NCBI RefSeq assembly: GCF_000340965.1
Contig: NZ_ANAY01000016.1
Span: forward strand, 1 to 64,000
DNA length: 64,000 nt
Origin: Nocardiopsis kunsanensis DSM 44524
GTDB taxonomy: Bacteria; Actinomycetota; Actinomycetes; Streptosporangiales; Streptosporangiaceae
Reading direction: 5' to 3'
Of the stretch, positions 25,680-35,427 are shown one piece after another (the first letter of the stretch is position 1; each line of letters starts with the position of its first letter). The notes beneath the pieces were generated by a model, which worked only from the letters and a program-made list of their open reading frames with translations, was not told the origin of the DNA and ran no database searches. A program made the translations under genes and the position numbers.

Positions 25680-26885
25680 GTGCCTCCGCCCGTCTGGATG
25701 GTCGCCATGGCAGTGGAACAGCACGGCATCGACAACGTGGTCAGGACCCTGGCGCGTTCCAGCACCCATTTGACCTTCGAAGGGTTGGCGTCCCGGGTGA
25801 CGGAGGAAGCCGAACACGCCGGGTTGTACGGGGTTCGTCTGTATCTGGCCGACCGCCAACAGATCATCCTGAAAGAGGTGACCGGTAAAGGCTCCGACTC
25901 CGCCCAGGGCGGGGAACAGCTGCGGATAGACGGCAGCGTCGCCGGGCTGGCCTTCATCCACACCCAGATTCTCCGGGTCGCCCGCCTGCCCCAGTACTGG
26001 GTCCCGGTGCAGAACGGCAGCGAGCGCTTGGGGGTGCTCCACATCGAGCGGGCCGAGAACGCCGACGACGAGGTACTGCGCTCTCTCGCAGCGATCGTGG
26101 GCCTCCTGGTCGCGGACAAACGCTCCATCAGCGATTCCTACGCCCGGTTGATCCGGAGTCGACCGATGACGGTCTCGGCGGAGATGCAGTGGACCCTGAT
26201 GCCACCCACGGTCTTCGCCAACGAGAGGGTCACCCTCGCGGCCGCCACCGAACCGGCCTACGCGAACGCCGGCGACTCCTTCGACTACGCCTTGTCCGGC
26301 AACACCGTCCACATGGCCCTGTTCGACGCGATGGGCCACGACAACGCCGCGGGCCTCCTGGCCAACCTGACCGTGGGAGCGTTCCGCAACGCGCGGCGCA
26401 GCGGCATTGCTCTGGAGGACATGCCCGCGGAGGTGGAGAAGATACTGACCGAGGAGTTCGTCCGTTCCCGGTTCACCACGGGGATCATGGCCGAGCTCGA
26501 CACCGAGACCGGGATCTTTCGCTGGGTCAACTGCGGGCACCTGCCACCGGTGCTCCTGCGCGGGCAGAACGCGGTCCGCACTCTGGGCTGCGAACCCACA
26601 CACCCGCTGGGCATGGACTTCGAGGTACCGGTCCACGTGTGCAGCGAACAACTCCAACCCGGCGACCGGATCCTCGTGTACACCGACGGCATGATCGAGG
26701 CCCGCGACTCCCGGGGCGAAGAGTTCGGGATCGACCAGTTCGTGCGGTTCATCGTGCGGCAGGAGGCCGACCAACTGCCGGTGCCCGAGACCCTGCGCCG
26801 TCTGATCAATGCAGTGATGCTCCACCACAAGAGCGAGCTCGGGGACGACGCCACGGTGTTCTACTGCGAATGGCACGGGAGCTGA
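25680..26885 (+). CDS. GAF-domain PP2C (SpoIIE-type) serine/threonine phosphatase
   Basis: About 401 aa. The N-terminal half (about 20-150) is a GAF-like sensor, and residues about 165-395 are a PPM/SpoIIE phosphatase domain. Metal-binding Asp are in GDSFDYALS, FDAMGHD, VYTDGMIEARD and LGDDATVFY, so it should be active. Proteins of this type usually dephosphorylate anti-anti-sigma factors in partner-switching cascades, but no anti-sigma or antagonist gene is next to it. The start is uncertain: GTG 25680 has AGGAA 12 nt upstream, and ATG 25698 or 25707 are alternatives. It converges on the methyltransferase 20 nt away. Confidence 0.84.
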   Translation: MPPPVWMVAMAVEQHGIDNVVRTLARSSTHLTFEGLASRVTEEAEHAGLYGVRLYLADRQQIILKEVTGKGSDSAQGGEQLRIDGSVAGLAFIHTQILRVARLPQYWVPVQNGSERLGVLHIERAENADDEVLRSLAAIVGLLVADKRSISDSYARLIRSRPMTVSAEMQWTLMPPTVFANERVTLAAATEPAYANAGDSFDYALSGNTVHMALFDAMGHDNAAGLLANLTVGAFRNARRSGIALEDMPAEVEKILTEEFVRSRFTTGIMAELDTETGIFRWVNCGHLPPVLLRGQNAVRTLGCEPTHPLGMDFEVPVHVCSEQLQPGDRILVYTDGMIEARDSRGEEFGIDQFVRFIVRQEADQLPVPETLRRLINAVMLHHKSELGDDATVFYCEWHGS

Positions 26886-26904
26886 CCAGGCGGTAGGCCG
26901 TGTC

Positions 26905-27948
26905 TCATTCGGGGCGGCCGACCGTGAACTCGGTCAGGGTGATGCCGTACATGCTGTGTTCGCCGGCCAGGGACAGACCGGCCTCCGCGGCGAGGTCCGA
27001 GAGTGCGGCGACGTCGCGTTCACGGCCGTTGAAGTAGGCGAGCATACGCACGTCCAACTCGGTGACCTGTTTGCCCCCGCCGTACTCGGCCACCAGGACC
27101 CGTCCGGTGGGGTCGGCCGCCTCCGCGCACCGGCGCAGGATCGCCAGTGCCGATTCGTCGTCCCAGTCGTGCAGGACCCAGCAGAGCAGGTAGGCGTCAC
27201 GACCCGGGGGCAGGGGATCGAAGAAACTCCCGGCGACGGCGTCGGCGCGCTCGTCCAGCCCCGCGTACCGAAACGTTTCCCATGCCGTCCGAACGGGGCC
27301 TTCGAGGTCGAGGACCGTGCCACGCAGACCAGGGAAACGTCCGAGAAGCACGCTCAGCAGAGTCCCGTCTCCCCCACCGACGTCCACGATGTCCTTCAGG
27401 GAATCCCACCCGTACATCCCGGTCAGGGTCCGGGCATGCTCGATCATGCGCGCACCCATCAGGTGATCGAACGAGGCCGCGAGGGCGGGGTCGGCCGACA
27501 GGTCCTTCCAGAACGTCGAACGGAAGTAACGTGCGTAGGCGGTCTCACCGGTGCGCAGGGCCGAGGCCAGCTCCGTCAGACTCACCTCGGAGCGGCCGAT
27601 GGCCCCTTCGGCGGAGAGCCAGCCCAGACGCGACCACGGGTGGTTCGTGCGCAGGGCCGAGCCCGTACCGGTCAGGCCGAAGCGTCCGTCCTCCATCGTG
27701 AAGATGTCCTCGTTGACCAGATGGCGCATGACCCGTCCCAGTGCTTCGGGGTCGGCCCCGACCGCCTCACCCAGTTCCTCTGCGGTGCGGGCCCGGTCGA
27801 CGAGGTGATCGGCGATGCGCAAAGTGGCCACGGCCCGGATCGCCAGCGGTGTCACCAGCGCGGCCTTGCGCCACAAGCGTGCGGCTTCCTCACGGAGCTG
27901 CGGTTCGTCCTTCCCGGCGCCACGATCGTGCGTGTTCCCCGTGCCCAT
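26905..27948 (-). CDS. SAM-dependent O-methyltransferase (plant-type family 2, winged-helix)
   Basis: A 347-aa methyltransferase with an N-terminal dimerisation/winged-helix domain (LRIADHLVDRARTAEELGEA) and a C-terminal Rossmann domain. SAM motif I is VDVGGGDGTLL (188-198). The general base His is in CWVLHDWDDESAL. This family methylates hydroxyls of phenolic or polyketide secondary metabolites. No biosynthetic gene cluster surrounds it, so the substrate is unknown. The start is an ATG in Gly/Asp-rich sequence (MGTGNTHDRGAG). Confidence 0.87.
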   Translation of the reverse strand: MGTGNTHDRGAGKDEPQLREEAARLWRKAALVTPLAIRAVATLRIADHLVDRARTAEELGEAVGADPEALGRVMRHLVNEDIFTMEDGRFGLTGTGSALRTNHPWSRLGWLSAEGAIGRSEVSLTELASALRTGETAYARYFRSTFWKDLSADPALAASFDHLMGARMIEHARTLTGMYGWDSLKDIVDVGGGDGTLLSVLLGRFPGLRGTVLDLEGPVRTAWETFRYAGLDERADAVAGSFFDPLPPGRDAYLLCWVLHDWDDESALAILRRCAEAADPTGRVLVAEYGGGKQVTELDVRMLAYFNGRERDVAALSDLAAEAGLSLAGEHSMYGITLTEFTVGRPE

Positions 27949-28299
27949 GGCCCGCCCTCCCCGTCTCTGATGCGGCCTCTGTCCGTGGACCGTAACCCGG
28001 CGCAGGCCCGGTTGTCAGAGATCCGGCAAAGTCCGTTATCAGGAGGTCCGGGGTGGCGGGGGTGAGAGGTACCTGCGGATGGAGTGGTTGTGTGTTCCTG
28101 GGGACGGTGGTTCGTCCCGGGAACGCGCGGGGCGGACCCCTTCGTATTCTACCGCGGGCATGCGGGCCTGTGGATTTGTCCACAGGAGCATTGCGAAAAA
28201 AGAAGAAGCATCCCCAGGAATCACGGACGGGCCGGAACAAGGGCCTCAACCCCTTGTGGACACTGCCCTTTCCGGGAACGATTCTCGTAGCATAAAAAC
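27949..28299. other. Intergenic region with DnaA-box-like palindrome
   Basis: No gene seen. It contains the 8-bp inverted repeat CCTGTGGA-TTTG-TCCACAGG (28167-28186), which includes TTGTCCACA (28176-28184), identical to the preferred actinomycete DnaA box. A second near-match is at about 28254-28262 on the other strand. The stretch 28185-28215 is A-rich. At its right end TAGCAT (28288-28293) lies 6 nt before the next start codon, a probable -10 box for a leaderless mRNA. Confidence 0.5.
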
Positions 28300-29625
28300 A
28301 TGACGAACCACACCGCAGATACCAGCACAGGAACGGACCCCGACGCGGCCGTTGCTGCGCTCGGCGCTGCGGCCCGCAACGTCATCTCCTCCTTCGACGG
28401 CGACCTCCCTCCCGGCACGGCCGCCAATACGCTGGAGCGCCTCACAGCAGTACACAGACAGGTCGATGCGCTCAAACTCGCAATGCTCGCCCCGATCGCC
28501 CGGATGGAAGCCTCCGGGCAATTGCTCGAAGAAAGCGGCCAGAAAAGCGTGAAGGCATATATGATGCACACCTGGGGCCTCCACCCCGGTGAGGCCGAGC
28601 GCCTGGCCCTGTTGGCCACCGGTCTGCACACCGAAACGCTGCCGCACACGGCCCAGGCACTGGCCGAGGGTGTGTTGACCGTGGGCGAGGCCGCGGCCCT
28701 GGCATCAGGGGCCGAACGCGAGGTGAAAAAGCGCGATACCAACACCCATCCGGACGCCGAACAGTACCGCTCCATGATCGAGACCGGTCTGGTCGGCGCC
28801 AAACGCGAGCGTACGACGATGTCGGTACAGTCCCTCACCCGCGCCGCCAACGCGTTGGGCCTGGAGCTCAACCCCGACCGGCCGGAGAAGAACGAAGAGC
28901 AGGCGTTCACGGCCCGGGGTGCGCAGATGAGGCGTGCCTTCGAGGGGACCTTCCACTTCCAGGCCTGGGGGCCTGCCTCCGACGCCGAGAAACTCCGGGC
29001 GGCGTTGGAGTCCTACACCGCCCCCTACGACGGCCACGCACCGGTCCCCGAACACGCACGCACCTACGACGCCCTGGTGGCGGCGGCCGGGTTCGCCCAC
29101 GGCCACCACGGATGCCGGAACTCGCCGGGCCCCAAAGCCCTGATCACCGTGACGGTACCCCTGTCGACCCTGGTGGGGGTCGAGGGCGGCGCACCCGCCA
29201 CCACCCAGGACGGCAACGTGCTCGCGACCTCGGTGGTACGGGCCATGGCGCCGCAGGCCCAGCTGCGCCGCCTGGTCTTCGACGACCGGACCGGCCTGCC
29301 CCTGGACCTGGGCCGGGCCCACCGCCTGGCGCCCGGCTACCTGCGTACCTTGGCGTTTGCGAAGCACTCCACCTGTGCCTGGCAGGGCGGGTGTGATGTG
29401 CCGGTCTCCCAGTGCGAGGCCGACCACATCACCGAGTTCTCCCACGGCGGCACCACCAGCGCGGAGAACTTGCAGCCGTTGTGCTCGACCCACAACCGGC
29501 TCAAGTACCGCCGCGCCACCCACCGCCACACCGGAACCAGAACCGGGTCCGGGGGCAAGAGCCCACCGGAGAAGACCGCCCCGCCCGACGGCACACCCGG
29601 TGGCGGCCGCACCCGGCATCCGTAG
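28300..29625 (+). CDS. DUF222 and HNH-endonuclease domain protein
   Basis: A 441-aa protein with an N-terminal DUF222 helical domain (about 20-270) and a C-terminal HNH nuclease motif: CAWQGGCDVPVSQCEADHI, TEFSHGGTTSAENLQPLC and HNRLKYRR, giving the DH-x-N-x-H core and zinc-binding Cys pairs. This family is abundant and often multicopy in actinobacteria and is suspected to be selfish or 13E12-repeat-related; its function is not established. The ATG at 28300 has no ribosome binding site but a TAGCAT -10 box 6 nt upstream, so it is probably translated from a leaderless mRNA. The Thr/Gly-rich tail after residue 405 is low-complexity. Confidence 0.9.
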   Translation: MTNHTADTSTGTDPDAAVAALGAAARNVISSFDGDLPPGTAANTLERLTAVHRQVDALKLAMLAPIARMEASGQLLEESGQKSVKAYMMHTWGLHPGEAERLALLATGLHTETLPHTAQALAEGVLTVGEAAALASGAEREVKKRDTNTHPDAEQYRSMIETGLVGAKRERTTMSVQSLTRAANALGLELNPDRPEKNEEQAFTARGAQMRRAFEGTFHFQAWGPASDAEKLRAALESYTAPYDGHAPVPEHARTYDALVAAAGFAHGHHGCRNSPGPKALITVTVPLSTLVGVEGGAPATTQDGNVLATSVVRAMAPQAQLRRLVFDDRTGLPLDLGRAHRLAPGYLRTLAFAKHSTCAWQGGCDVPVSQCEADHITEFSHGGTTSAENLQPLCSTHNRLKYRRATHRHTGTRTGSGGKSPPEKTAPPDGTPGGGRTRHP

Positions 29626-29710
29626 CTGCCTACTGCCTGCGCCGCCCTTGCCCTGTTCGGCGGGCTAGGCTTCGGCACACAGACGAACACCACCCACACC
29701 GGTGCGATCC

Positions 29711-30889
29711 ATGAGCCCCACCACCCATTCACCTCCCTCCATCCCGCCGACACCCCCACCGGACGCGGGCACGAGCGCCGCACGTGTCCACCGGGGTGAG
29801 GTCAGCGCGTACGAGACCGTCCGGGACTCGCTGGCCTCCATCGGCCGAATCGCCCACCTGCACGCCTTCACCGAAGTGTGGCCCGAGGAAGCCTTGGAGC
29901 GGGCCCGCTCGGCCGATGATGCTCTCGCCCGTGGTGCCGACCTGCCGTTGGCGGGTGTACCGGTGGCGGTCAAGGCATCCGAGGGGACCGGTTCCCATCA
30001 GGCCGAGGCGCTGGTCAGAGCCGGCGCGGTGCCGGTCGGTTCCACCTCCGTTCCCGGCCCCGGGACCGCGTGGAAGACCTGGGGTCGTACTGACGCGGGC
30101 CCCACTCTCAACCCGTGGGATCCGGACGTGGTGCCCGGTGGCTCGTCGGCGGGCTCGGCTGTGGCGGTGGCGACCGGGGCGGTGCCGTGGGCGACCGCGA
30201 GCGACGGGGCCGGGTCGACACGGATACCGGCCGCATGGTGCGGGGTCCTCGGGTACAAACCCACGACCGGGCTGCTGCCGGCGCGCGACCGGGCCGGGTT
30301 GACCGTGGGCGGGCCGATCGCGCGTACGGTGCCCGATCTGGAGCTGTACCGGAGGGTGGTCCTGGGTGGGAGCCCGGTGCCCGTTCCCGCCCGTATCCGG
30401 GTGGCGTGGTCGGGGACGCTGGGGTTCAACACCCCTGAGCCCGAAACGGTGGAGCTCGCAGAACGGGCCCTGCGGCGTTGGGAACGCGGTTCCGGTGCGG
30501 TCGAGGTGGTCGATGCACCGGTAGCACTCGCTGATCCGGCCGAGGCGTGGTTAGCTCGCCGCGGGACCGGCCCGGATGTCCGTGCAAGCGTGAGCCGGGG
30601 CGACCGTCGGGTGTTGGCGGAGTTGTTCTCCCGAGTGGACCTGTTGGCCACCCCGACCACACCCAACCCGCCACACCCGCACACGGGGCCCGGTGAGGTG
30701 ATGAGCGTGGGGTTCACATGGTTGTTCAACCTGACCGGGCACCCGGCGGTGAGCCTTCCGGCCGGGCGTACTGTGCGGGGACTCCCGGTCGGGTTGCATC
30801 TGGTCGCCGTGCACCACGCGGATGCGTTCCTGTTGTCGGCCGCTGCGGACGCCGAGCGCACCGCAGCGCCCGTCCTGTATCCGGGGTGA
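29711..30889 (+). CDS. Amidase signature family hydrolase
   Basis: A 392-aa amidase. The Ser-cisSer-Lys triad is visible: Lys88 in AGVPVAVKASEG, the Gly/Ser loop VPGGSSAGSA (Ser145/146) and the nucleophile Ser169 in SDGAGSTRIPAAWCGVLGYKPT. It is shorter than the usual 450-500 aa, with the central part between about residues 265 and 320 condensed. The ATG at 29711 is chosen by length; no clear ribosome binding site is seen (GTG 29702 also possible). The substrate is unknown. It ends 6 nt from the convergent enoyl-CoA hydratase gene. Confidence 0.84.
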   Translation: MSPTTHSPPSIPPTPPPDAGTSAARVHRGEVSAYETVRDSLASIGRIAHLHAFTEVWPEEALERARSADDALARGADLPLAGVPVAVKASEGTGSHQAEALVRAGAVPVGSTSVPGPGTAWKTWGRTDAGPTLNPWDPDVVPGGSSAGSAVAVATGAVPWATASDGAGSTRIPAAWCGVLGYKPTTGLLPARDRAGLTVGGPIARTVPDLELYRRVVLGGSPVPVPARIRVAWSGTLGFNTPEPETVELAERALRRWERGSGAVEVVDAPVALADPAEAWLARRGTGPDVRASVSRGDRRVLAELFSRVDLLATPTTPNPPHPHTGPGEVMSVGFTWLFNLTGHPAVSLPAGRTVRGLPVGLHLVAVHHADAFLLSAAADAERTAAPVLYPG

Positions 30890-30895
30890 GCGGGT

Positions 30896-31672
30896 TCAGG
30901 AACCGGTGAAGGTGGGGTCGGTGCGCTCGAGGGATGCTGCAACGCCGACCCGGTGGTCGTCGGTGTCCATGAGGGCGGCCTGTTCGGCGGCCTCGTGTTC
31001 CATGGCGGCGGGCAGCGCTGCGCGGAGGTCGGCGCGGAGGGTGGCCTTGATCGAGCGCACTGCCAGGGGCGCGGAGGTGGTGATGCGGTGGGCGTGCTCG
31101 AGGGCGGCCCTGCGTACCGCGTCGGCGGTGTCCTCGTCGGTGAGGTGGTCGGCGAGTCCGATGGTGTGGGCCTCGGTGCCGGTGACGCGGCGGGCGGTGT
31201 AGAGCATGTCGGCGGCTTTCTGTTCGCCGATCAGGCGCGGGAGGGTGAGGGTGGTTCCGAAACCTTGGTGCAGGCCCAGGCGTCCGAAGTTGGCGTGGAA
31301 GCGGCTGGAGGGCGCGGCCACCCGGAAGTCGGCGGCGCACGCGAGGCCGAGTCCGCCACCGACGGCTGCACCTTGGACTGCGGCGATCATGGGGACGGGC
31401 AGGTCGAACAGGCGGCGGCCCTCGGCGTAGAGGGCGCGCAGGGTCCGCTGGGGGGTGTTGCCCACCCCGGCGCCGGAGAAGTCGACCCCGGCGCAGAAGT
31501 TCTTGCCTTCGGAGGTCAGGACGAGGGCGCGGCACTGGGGTGAGGCCGCGGCTTTCTCGGCCTCGTCTGCGAGCTCTCGCAGAAGGTCGAGGTTGAAATG
31601 GTTGTTGGGGGGTCTGTGTACTTGCAGGGTTCCGACGTGCCCGTCGAAGCGGACGGACAGTTCCTCGCTCAT
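30896..31672 (-). CDS. Enoyl-CoA hydratase/isomerase family protein
   Basis: A 258-aa crotonase-fold protein. The oxyanion-hole regions are present (GKNFCAGVDFSG and AAVQGAAVGGGLGLACAADFRVA). The two Glu that act as acid and base in true enoyl-CoA hydratases appear replaced: the first site reads HANFGRLGLHQG rather than the usual PEI-type segment, and the second reads EQKAADMLY. It may therefore be an isomerase, hydrolase or other crotonase. The ATG at 31672 has GGGGAGAAACC upstream. Convergent with the amidase. Family secure, reaction not. Confidence 0.85.
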   Translation of the reverse strand: MSEELSVRFDGHVGTLQVHRPPNNHFNLDLLRELADEAEKAAASPQCRALVLTSEGKNFCAGVDFSGAGVGNTPQRTLRALYAEGRRLFDLPVPMIAAVQGAAVGGGLGLACAADFRVAAPSSRFHANFGRLGLHQGFGTTLTLPRLIGEQKAADMLYTARRVTGTEAHTIGLADHLTDEDTADAVRRAALEHAHRITTSAPLAVRSIKATLRADLRAALPAAMEHEAAEQAALMDTDDHRVGVAASLERTDPTFTGS

Positions 31673-31784
31673 GGTTTCTCCCCGGTCAGGTGGTGGAACG
31701 GAATCGAGGTTACTGTCTGGTAGCCCGGTGCTCGGCGCCCCACCCCCGTGTGCCGCACCGAGACCTCCGAGGCACACATGACGA

Positions 31785-31808
31785 GGGCCCCTCCCGAAGG
31801 AGGGGCCC
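31785..31808. terminator. Hairpin terminator
   Basis: A perfect 10-bp GC stem with CGAA tetraloop. It lies upstream of the minus-strand hydratase, in the long gap before desA, and may insulate the two units. Confidence 0.55.
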
Positions 31809-32380
31809 CGGCCCGGCTCAGATGCCCCGTGGGGCGCGTGATGTCGCTGCACGCTCTCCGCCAGGCGAAATCCACCCTACGCCCCCTTCGCGGTGGAGCA
31901 CGCGAAGGGTACGGAGCGGGTGCTTGCCCCAGCCCGGGGCGTGGCCCGTTCTGCTCGCGCGACCCCGGTGTCCGTTCGGTCGTCTCCGTCGGGGCTTCTT
32001 CACACCGACAGCGCCCGGGAGCCTCGAAGGTCGCCCCGGGAGAGGGTGACGCGTGTCGCATTCACGGTATTTCTGCGTGGCGCAGGAACTCTTCCGCCTC
32101 CCGATCGAGCCGCTCTGCGAACACGCTCCGTGATAACGCCCCCCCGGCCGGAGTGCGCACACACGCAATATCGATTGAACCTGCGTGACTACACGTGATC
32201 ACTCCGGTTCGCATTGCCACGAATCGACCGCTGTACGAAGCCTTTGCTTTAGGTTAGCCTTCCCTTGGTTCGGAGTCCTTCTCTTCAGAAGTCCCCCGTG
32301 TTCCGTGTCTTCGCACCGACCCCATGGCCGCATCCGGTCCACGGATGCAGCCGGCACGCCCGTTCCCAGGAGGACCATCC
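31809..32380. other. Non-coding region upstream of the des operon
   Basis: No gene recognised. It holds a second hairpin (CCCTTCGCG at 31884-31892 with CGCGAAGGG at 31901-31909), a C run, and the iron box at 32249. The 110 nt before desA should contain its promoter and leader. Confidence 0.4.
32249..32267 (+). promoter_or_regulatory. Iron box (DmdR/IdeR-type) upstream of desA
   Basis: TTAGGTTAGCCTTCCCTTG matches the consensus TTAGGTTAGGCTAACCTAA at most positions, with the left half perfect. It lies 114 nt before desA. In actinomycetes a site here mediates Fe(II)-dependent repression of desferrioxamine synthesis. Confidence 0.82.
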
Positions 32381-33982
32381 ATGAGCTCGCTCGCGCGGTC
32401 CGTGCAGGACCCGCAGGACGCCACACCGGCCGCGCCGCCCGACCCCTCCCCCGAACATCTGACGCAACTCTTCGACCCCGGTAGCGCCGAGCGCTACCAG
32501 GACCTCGTCCGGGAGGCCTCCGAACGTGTCGCCCGCCGAGTGGCCGGCGCCGAACGGCCCCTGACCGGCGCCACCGCCGAGGACCTGCGTCCCGGCATGG
32601 CCGACGTCGACCTCGACCGCCCCCTCGGCGACCCCGTCGCGGCCCTGGACGAGCTCGAGCACCTCTACCTCGACGACGCCGTCTACTTCCACCACCCCCG
32701 GTACATGGGCCACCTCAACTGCCCCGTGGTCCTGCCCGCTCTCATGGGTGAATCCGTGCTCTCGGCGGTCAACTCCTCCCTGGACACCTGGGACCAGAGC
32801 GCCGGTGCCACCCTCATCGAACAGCGGATGATCGAGTGGACCTGCGGACGCATCGGTTTCGGAGCTTCCTCCGACGGGGTCTTCACCAGCGGCGGCAGCC
32901 AGTCCAACCTCCAGGCGCTGCTGCTGGCCCGCAACGAGATGCATGAACGCGAGGACGCGGGCACCCGCTTGTCCGATCTCCTCCCGCGGATGCGCATCCT
33001 GGTCTCCGAGGTCGGGCACTTCAGTGTCGCCAAGTCGGCCGCGCTGCTGGGGCTGGGTTACGAATCGGTGGTCTCCGTCTCCTGCGACGACCGGCGCCGT
33101 ATGCGTCCCGACGCCCTGGCCGCCGAGCTCAGGCGCTGCAAGACCGAAGGACTCCTGCCCGTGGCCGTGGTCGCCACCGCCGGCACCACCGACTTCGGCA
33201 GCATCGACCCATTGCCGCAGATCGCTGAACTGTGCTCACGCAACGGCGTGTGGATGCACGTGGACGCCGCCTACGGGTGCGGGCTGCTGGTCTCGCGCCA
33301 CCGCCACCTGCTCAGCAGCATCGAACGCGCGGACTCGGTCACGGTCGACTTCCACAAGTCGTTCTTCCAGCCGGTCAGCTCCAGCGCCGTACTCGTACGC
33401 GACCGAGCCACGTTGCGCCACGTCACCTACCACGCGGACTATCTCAACTCGCGCTCGGACGGCAGCACCCCGATCCTGTCCCCCAACCAGGTCGACAAGA
33501 GCCTGCAGACCACCCGGCGCTTCGACGCGCTCAAACTCTGGCTGACCCTGCGGGTCATGGGCGCCGAGGGTGTGGGAGAACTCTTCGACGGTGTGCTGGA
33601 ACTGGCCGCCCGAGGCTGGCAGCTGCTCGACCGGGATCCCAGGTTCACGGTCGTGACCAGGCCGACGTTGAGCACGCTGGTGTTCCGGTGCGCGCTGCCC
33701 GGGGTGGAGCGGGATCTGGCCGACGCCGCCAACCGCTACGCCCGTGAGGCCCTGTTGGGCTCCGGGGCGGCCTTCGTCGCCCGCACGACGGTCGACGGGC
33801 GTCCCCACTTGAAGTTCACACTGCTCAACCCCAAGGCCACGGCCCAGGACATCGGCGAGGTCCTGGATCGGCTGGCCGGCTATGCCGAGCGGTTCGTCGC
33901 CGAACACGGTGCCCCAACTCCCGATGCCCTGTCCGCCACTGACGCGGAGCCGACCACCACGACCAACGGGAGTCCTCGATGA
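32381..33982 (+). CDS. desA: Lysine decarboxylase of desferrioxamine-type siderophore synthesis
   Basis: A 533-aa PLP-dependent group II decarboxylase. It converts L-lysine to cadaverine, the first step of desferrioxamine E/B assembly. The PLP-binding Lys326 is in [18 protein letters not shown], and [22 protein letters not shown] and [10 protein letters not shown] are further conserved blocks. The ATG at 32381 has AGGAGG 8 nt upstream; the in-frame extension upstream is discarded. First gene of desABCD behind an iron box, overlapping desB by ATGA. Assignment to lysine rather than another amino acid rests on the operon. Confidence 0.93.
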   Translation: MSSLARSVQDPQDATPAAPPDPSPEHLTQLFDPGSAERYQDLVREASERVARRVAGAERPLTGATAEDLRPGMADVDLDRPLGDPVAALDELEHLYLDDAVYFHHPRYMGHLNCPVVLPALMGESVLSAVNSSLDTWDQSAGATLIEQRMIEWTCGRIGFGASSDGVFTSGGSQSNLQALLLARNEMHEREDAGTRLSDLLPRMRILVSEVGHFSVAKSAALLGLGYESVVSVSCDDRRRMRPDALAAELRRCKTEGLLPVAVVATAGTTDFGSIDPLPQIAELCSRNGVWMHVDAAYGCGLLVSRHRHLLSSIERADSVTVDFHKSFFQPVSSSAVLVRDRATLRHVTYHADYLNSRSDGSTPILSPNQVDKSLQTTRRFDALKLWLTLRVMGAEGVGELFDGVLELAARGWQLLDRDPRFTVVTRPTLSTLVFRCALPGVERDLADAANRYAREALLGSGAAFVARTTVDGRPHLKFTLLNPKATAQDIGEVLDRLAGYAERFVAEHGAPTPDALSATDAEPTTTTNGSPR

Positions 33983-35427
33983 ACGACAGCCCCACGGCCC
34001 CCGCGGCCGGAACCAGCGACGGCCCACCACGAGTGTACGACTTCGTCGCGATCGGTGTGGGCCCCTTCAACCTGGGCCTGGCTGCCCTGAGCGAGCCCGT
34101 GGCCGAGCTCGACGGGCTGTTCCTGGACCAAGGACCCGAGTTCGACTGGCACAGCGGCATGATGCTGGAGGACGCCGAGCTCCAGACCCCGTTCATGTCG
34201 GACCTGGTCACCCTGGCCGACCCCACGTCCCCGTTCTCCTTCCTCAATTATCTGAAGGAGTCCGGACGCCTCTACCCCTTCTACATCCGAGAGCGTTTCT
34301 ATCCTCTGCGCGCGGAGTTCAACGACTACTGCCGCTGGGTCACCCGCCGCCTCGGCGACCGGGTCCGGTTCGGCCACCGGGTCGAGTCGGTGGAGTTCGA
34401 CGAGGAGCGCGCGCTCTATCTCGTGCGCAGCACGGAGACGGCCACCGGGCACGCCCGTGTGGATCAGGCCCGACGCCTGGTGCTGGGAACCGGTACCCCG
34501 CCCTACGTGCCCGGGCCCTGCCGTGACCTGCCCGGGGACGCGGTGCACAGCTCGGGCTACCTGTACGCCAAGCACGAGCTGCAGAAGAAGGACAGCATCA
34601 CGGTCGTGGGCAGCGGGCAGAGCGCCGCGGAGGTCTTCCACGACCTGCTGCATGAGGCGGACACCCACGGCTACCGGCTCAACTGGGTCACCCGTTCCCC
34701 GCGGTTCTTCCCGCTGGAGTACACCAAACTCACGCTGGAGATGACCTCTCCGGAGTACGCCGACCACTTCCACTCGCTACCGGAAGGCAAACGCGAGGAA
34801 CTGGTCGCTTCCCAGAAGAACCTGTACAAGGGCATCGACTCCGACCTCATCAACGCGATCTACGACCTGCTCTACCTCAAGGCCAGGACCGGGGTACCGA
34901 AGGTGCGTCTGATGGCCAACACCGAGGTCACCGGCGTACGTCAGGACGAACGGGGCGCCTACCGGATGGAGTTGCGCAACACCGACCAGGGACGAGGTTT
35001 CGCCCTGCACACGCACGGGCTGGTGCTGGCGACCGGGTACCGGTACCAGGTCCCCGACTTCTTGGGACCGATCACCGACCGCCTGGCCTGGGAGGGCCCG
35101 GGCCGGTTCGCGGTGCGTCGCGACTACCGGGTGGACAGGGCCGCACACGAGGGCGGGGCCGCCGACGAGGGGAACGGGGCGGTCTACGTGCAGAACGCGG
35201 AACTGCACACACACGGGTTCGTCTCACCCGACCTGGGCATGGGCGCCTACCGCAACTCCTGCATCCTGCGCGGAATGCTGGGCCGGGAGCCCTACGCGGT
35301 GGAGCGTTCCATCGCTTTCCAGGAGTTCGGCGCCCCTGGCGGTACGGCCGCAGGCACAGGCGACGGCGACGATCTGGTCCCTCTGCCCGCCACCGACGAC
35401 ACGCACCTGGAGGTTTCGGGCCGATGA
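33979..35427 (+). CDS. desB: Cadaverine N-monooxygenase
   Basis: A 482-aa flavin-dependent N-hydroxylating monooxygenase of the lysine/ornithine hydroxylase family, making N-hydroxycadaverine with FAD, NADPH and O2. FAD motif [18 protein letters not shown] motif [16 protein letters not shown] and the C-terminal ATGY signature ([12 protein letters not shown]) are present. It overlaps desA and desC by ATGA at both ends, so translation is coupled along the operon. The C-terminal 40 residues are Gly/Asp-rich and variable. Confidence 0.94.
   Translation: MNDSPTAPAAGTSDGPPRVYDFVAIGVGPFNLGLAALSEPVAELDGLFLDQGPEFDWHSGMMLEDAELQTPFMSDLVTLADPTSPFSFLNYLKESGRLYPFYIRERFYPLRAEFNDYCRWVTRRLGDRVRFGHRVESVEFDEERALYLVRSTETATGHARVDQARRLVLGTGTPPYVPGPCRDLPGDAVHSSGYLYAKHELQKKDSITVVGSGQSAAEVFHDLLHEADTHGYRLNWVTRSPRFFPLEYTKLTLEMTSPEYADHFHSLPEGKREELVASQKNLYKGIDSDLINAIYDLLYLKARTGVPKVRLMANTEVTGVRQDERGAYRMELRNTDQGRGFALHTHGLVLATGYRYQVPDFLGPITDRLAWEGPGRFAVRRDYRVDRAAHEGGAADEGNGAVYVQNAELHTHGFVSPDLGMGAYRNSCILRGMLGREPYAVERSIAFQEFGAPGGTAAGTGDGDDLVPLPATDDTHLEVSGR

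Noticed and set aside
31884-31909. Hairpin as a small RNA gene
   Set aside because: A single 9-bp hairpin without promoter or T tract is not enough to call an ncRNA.
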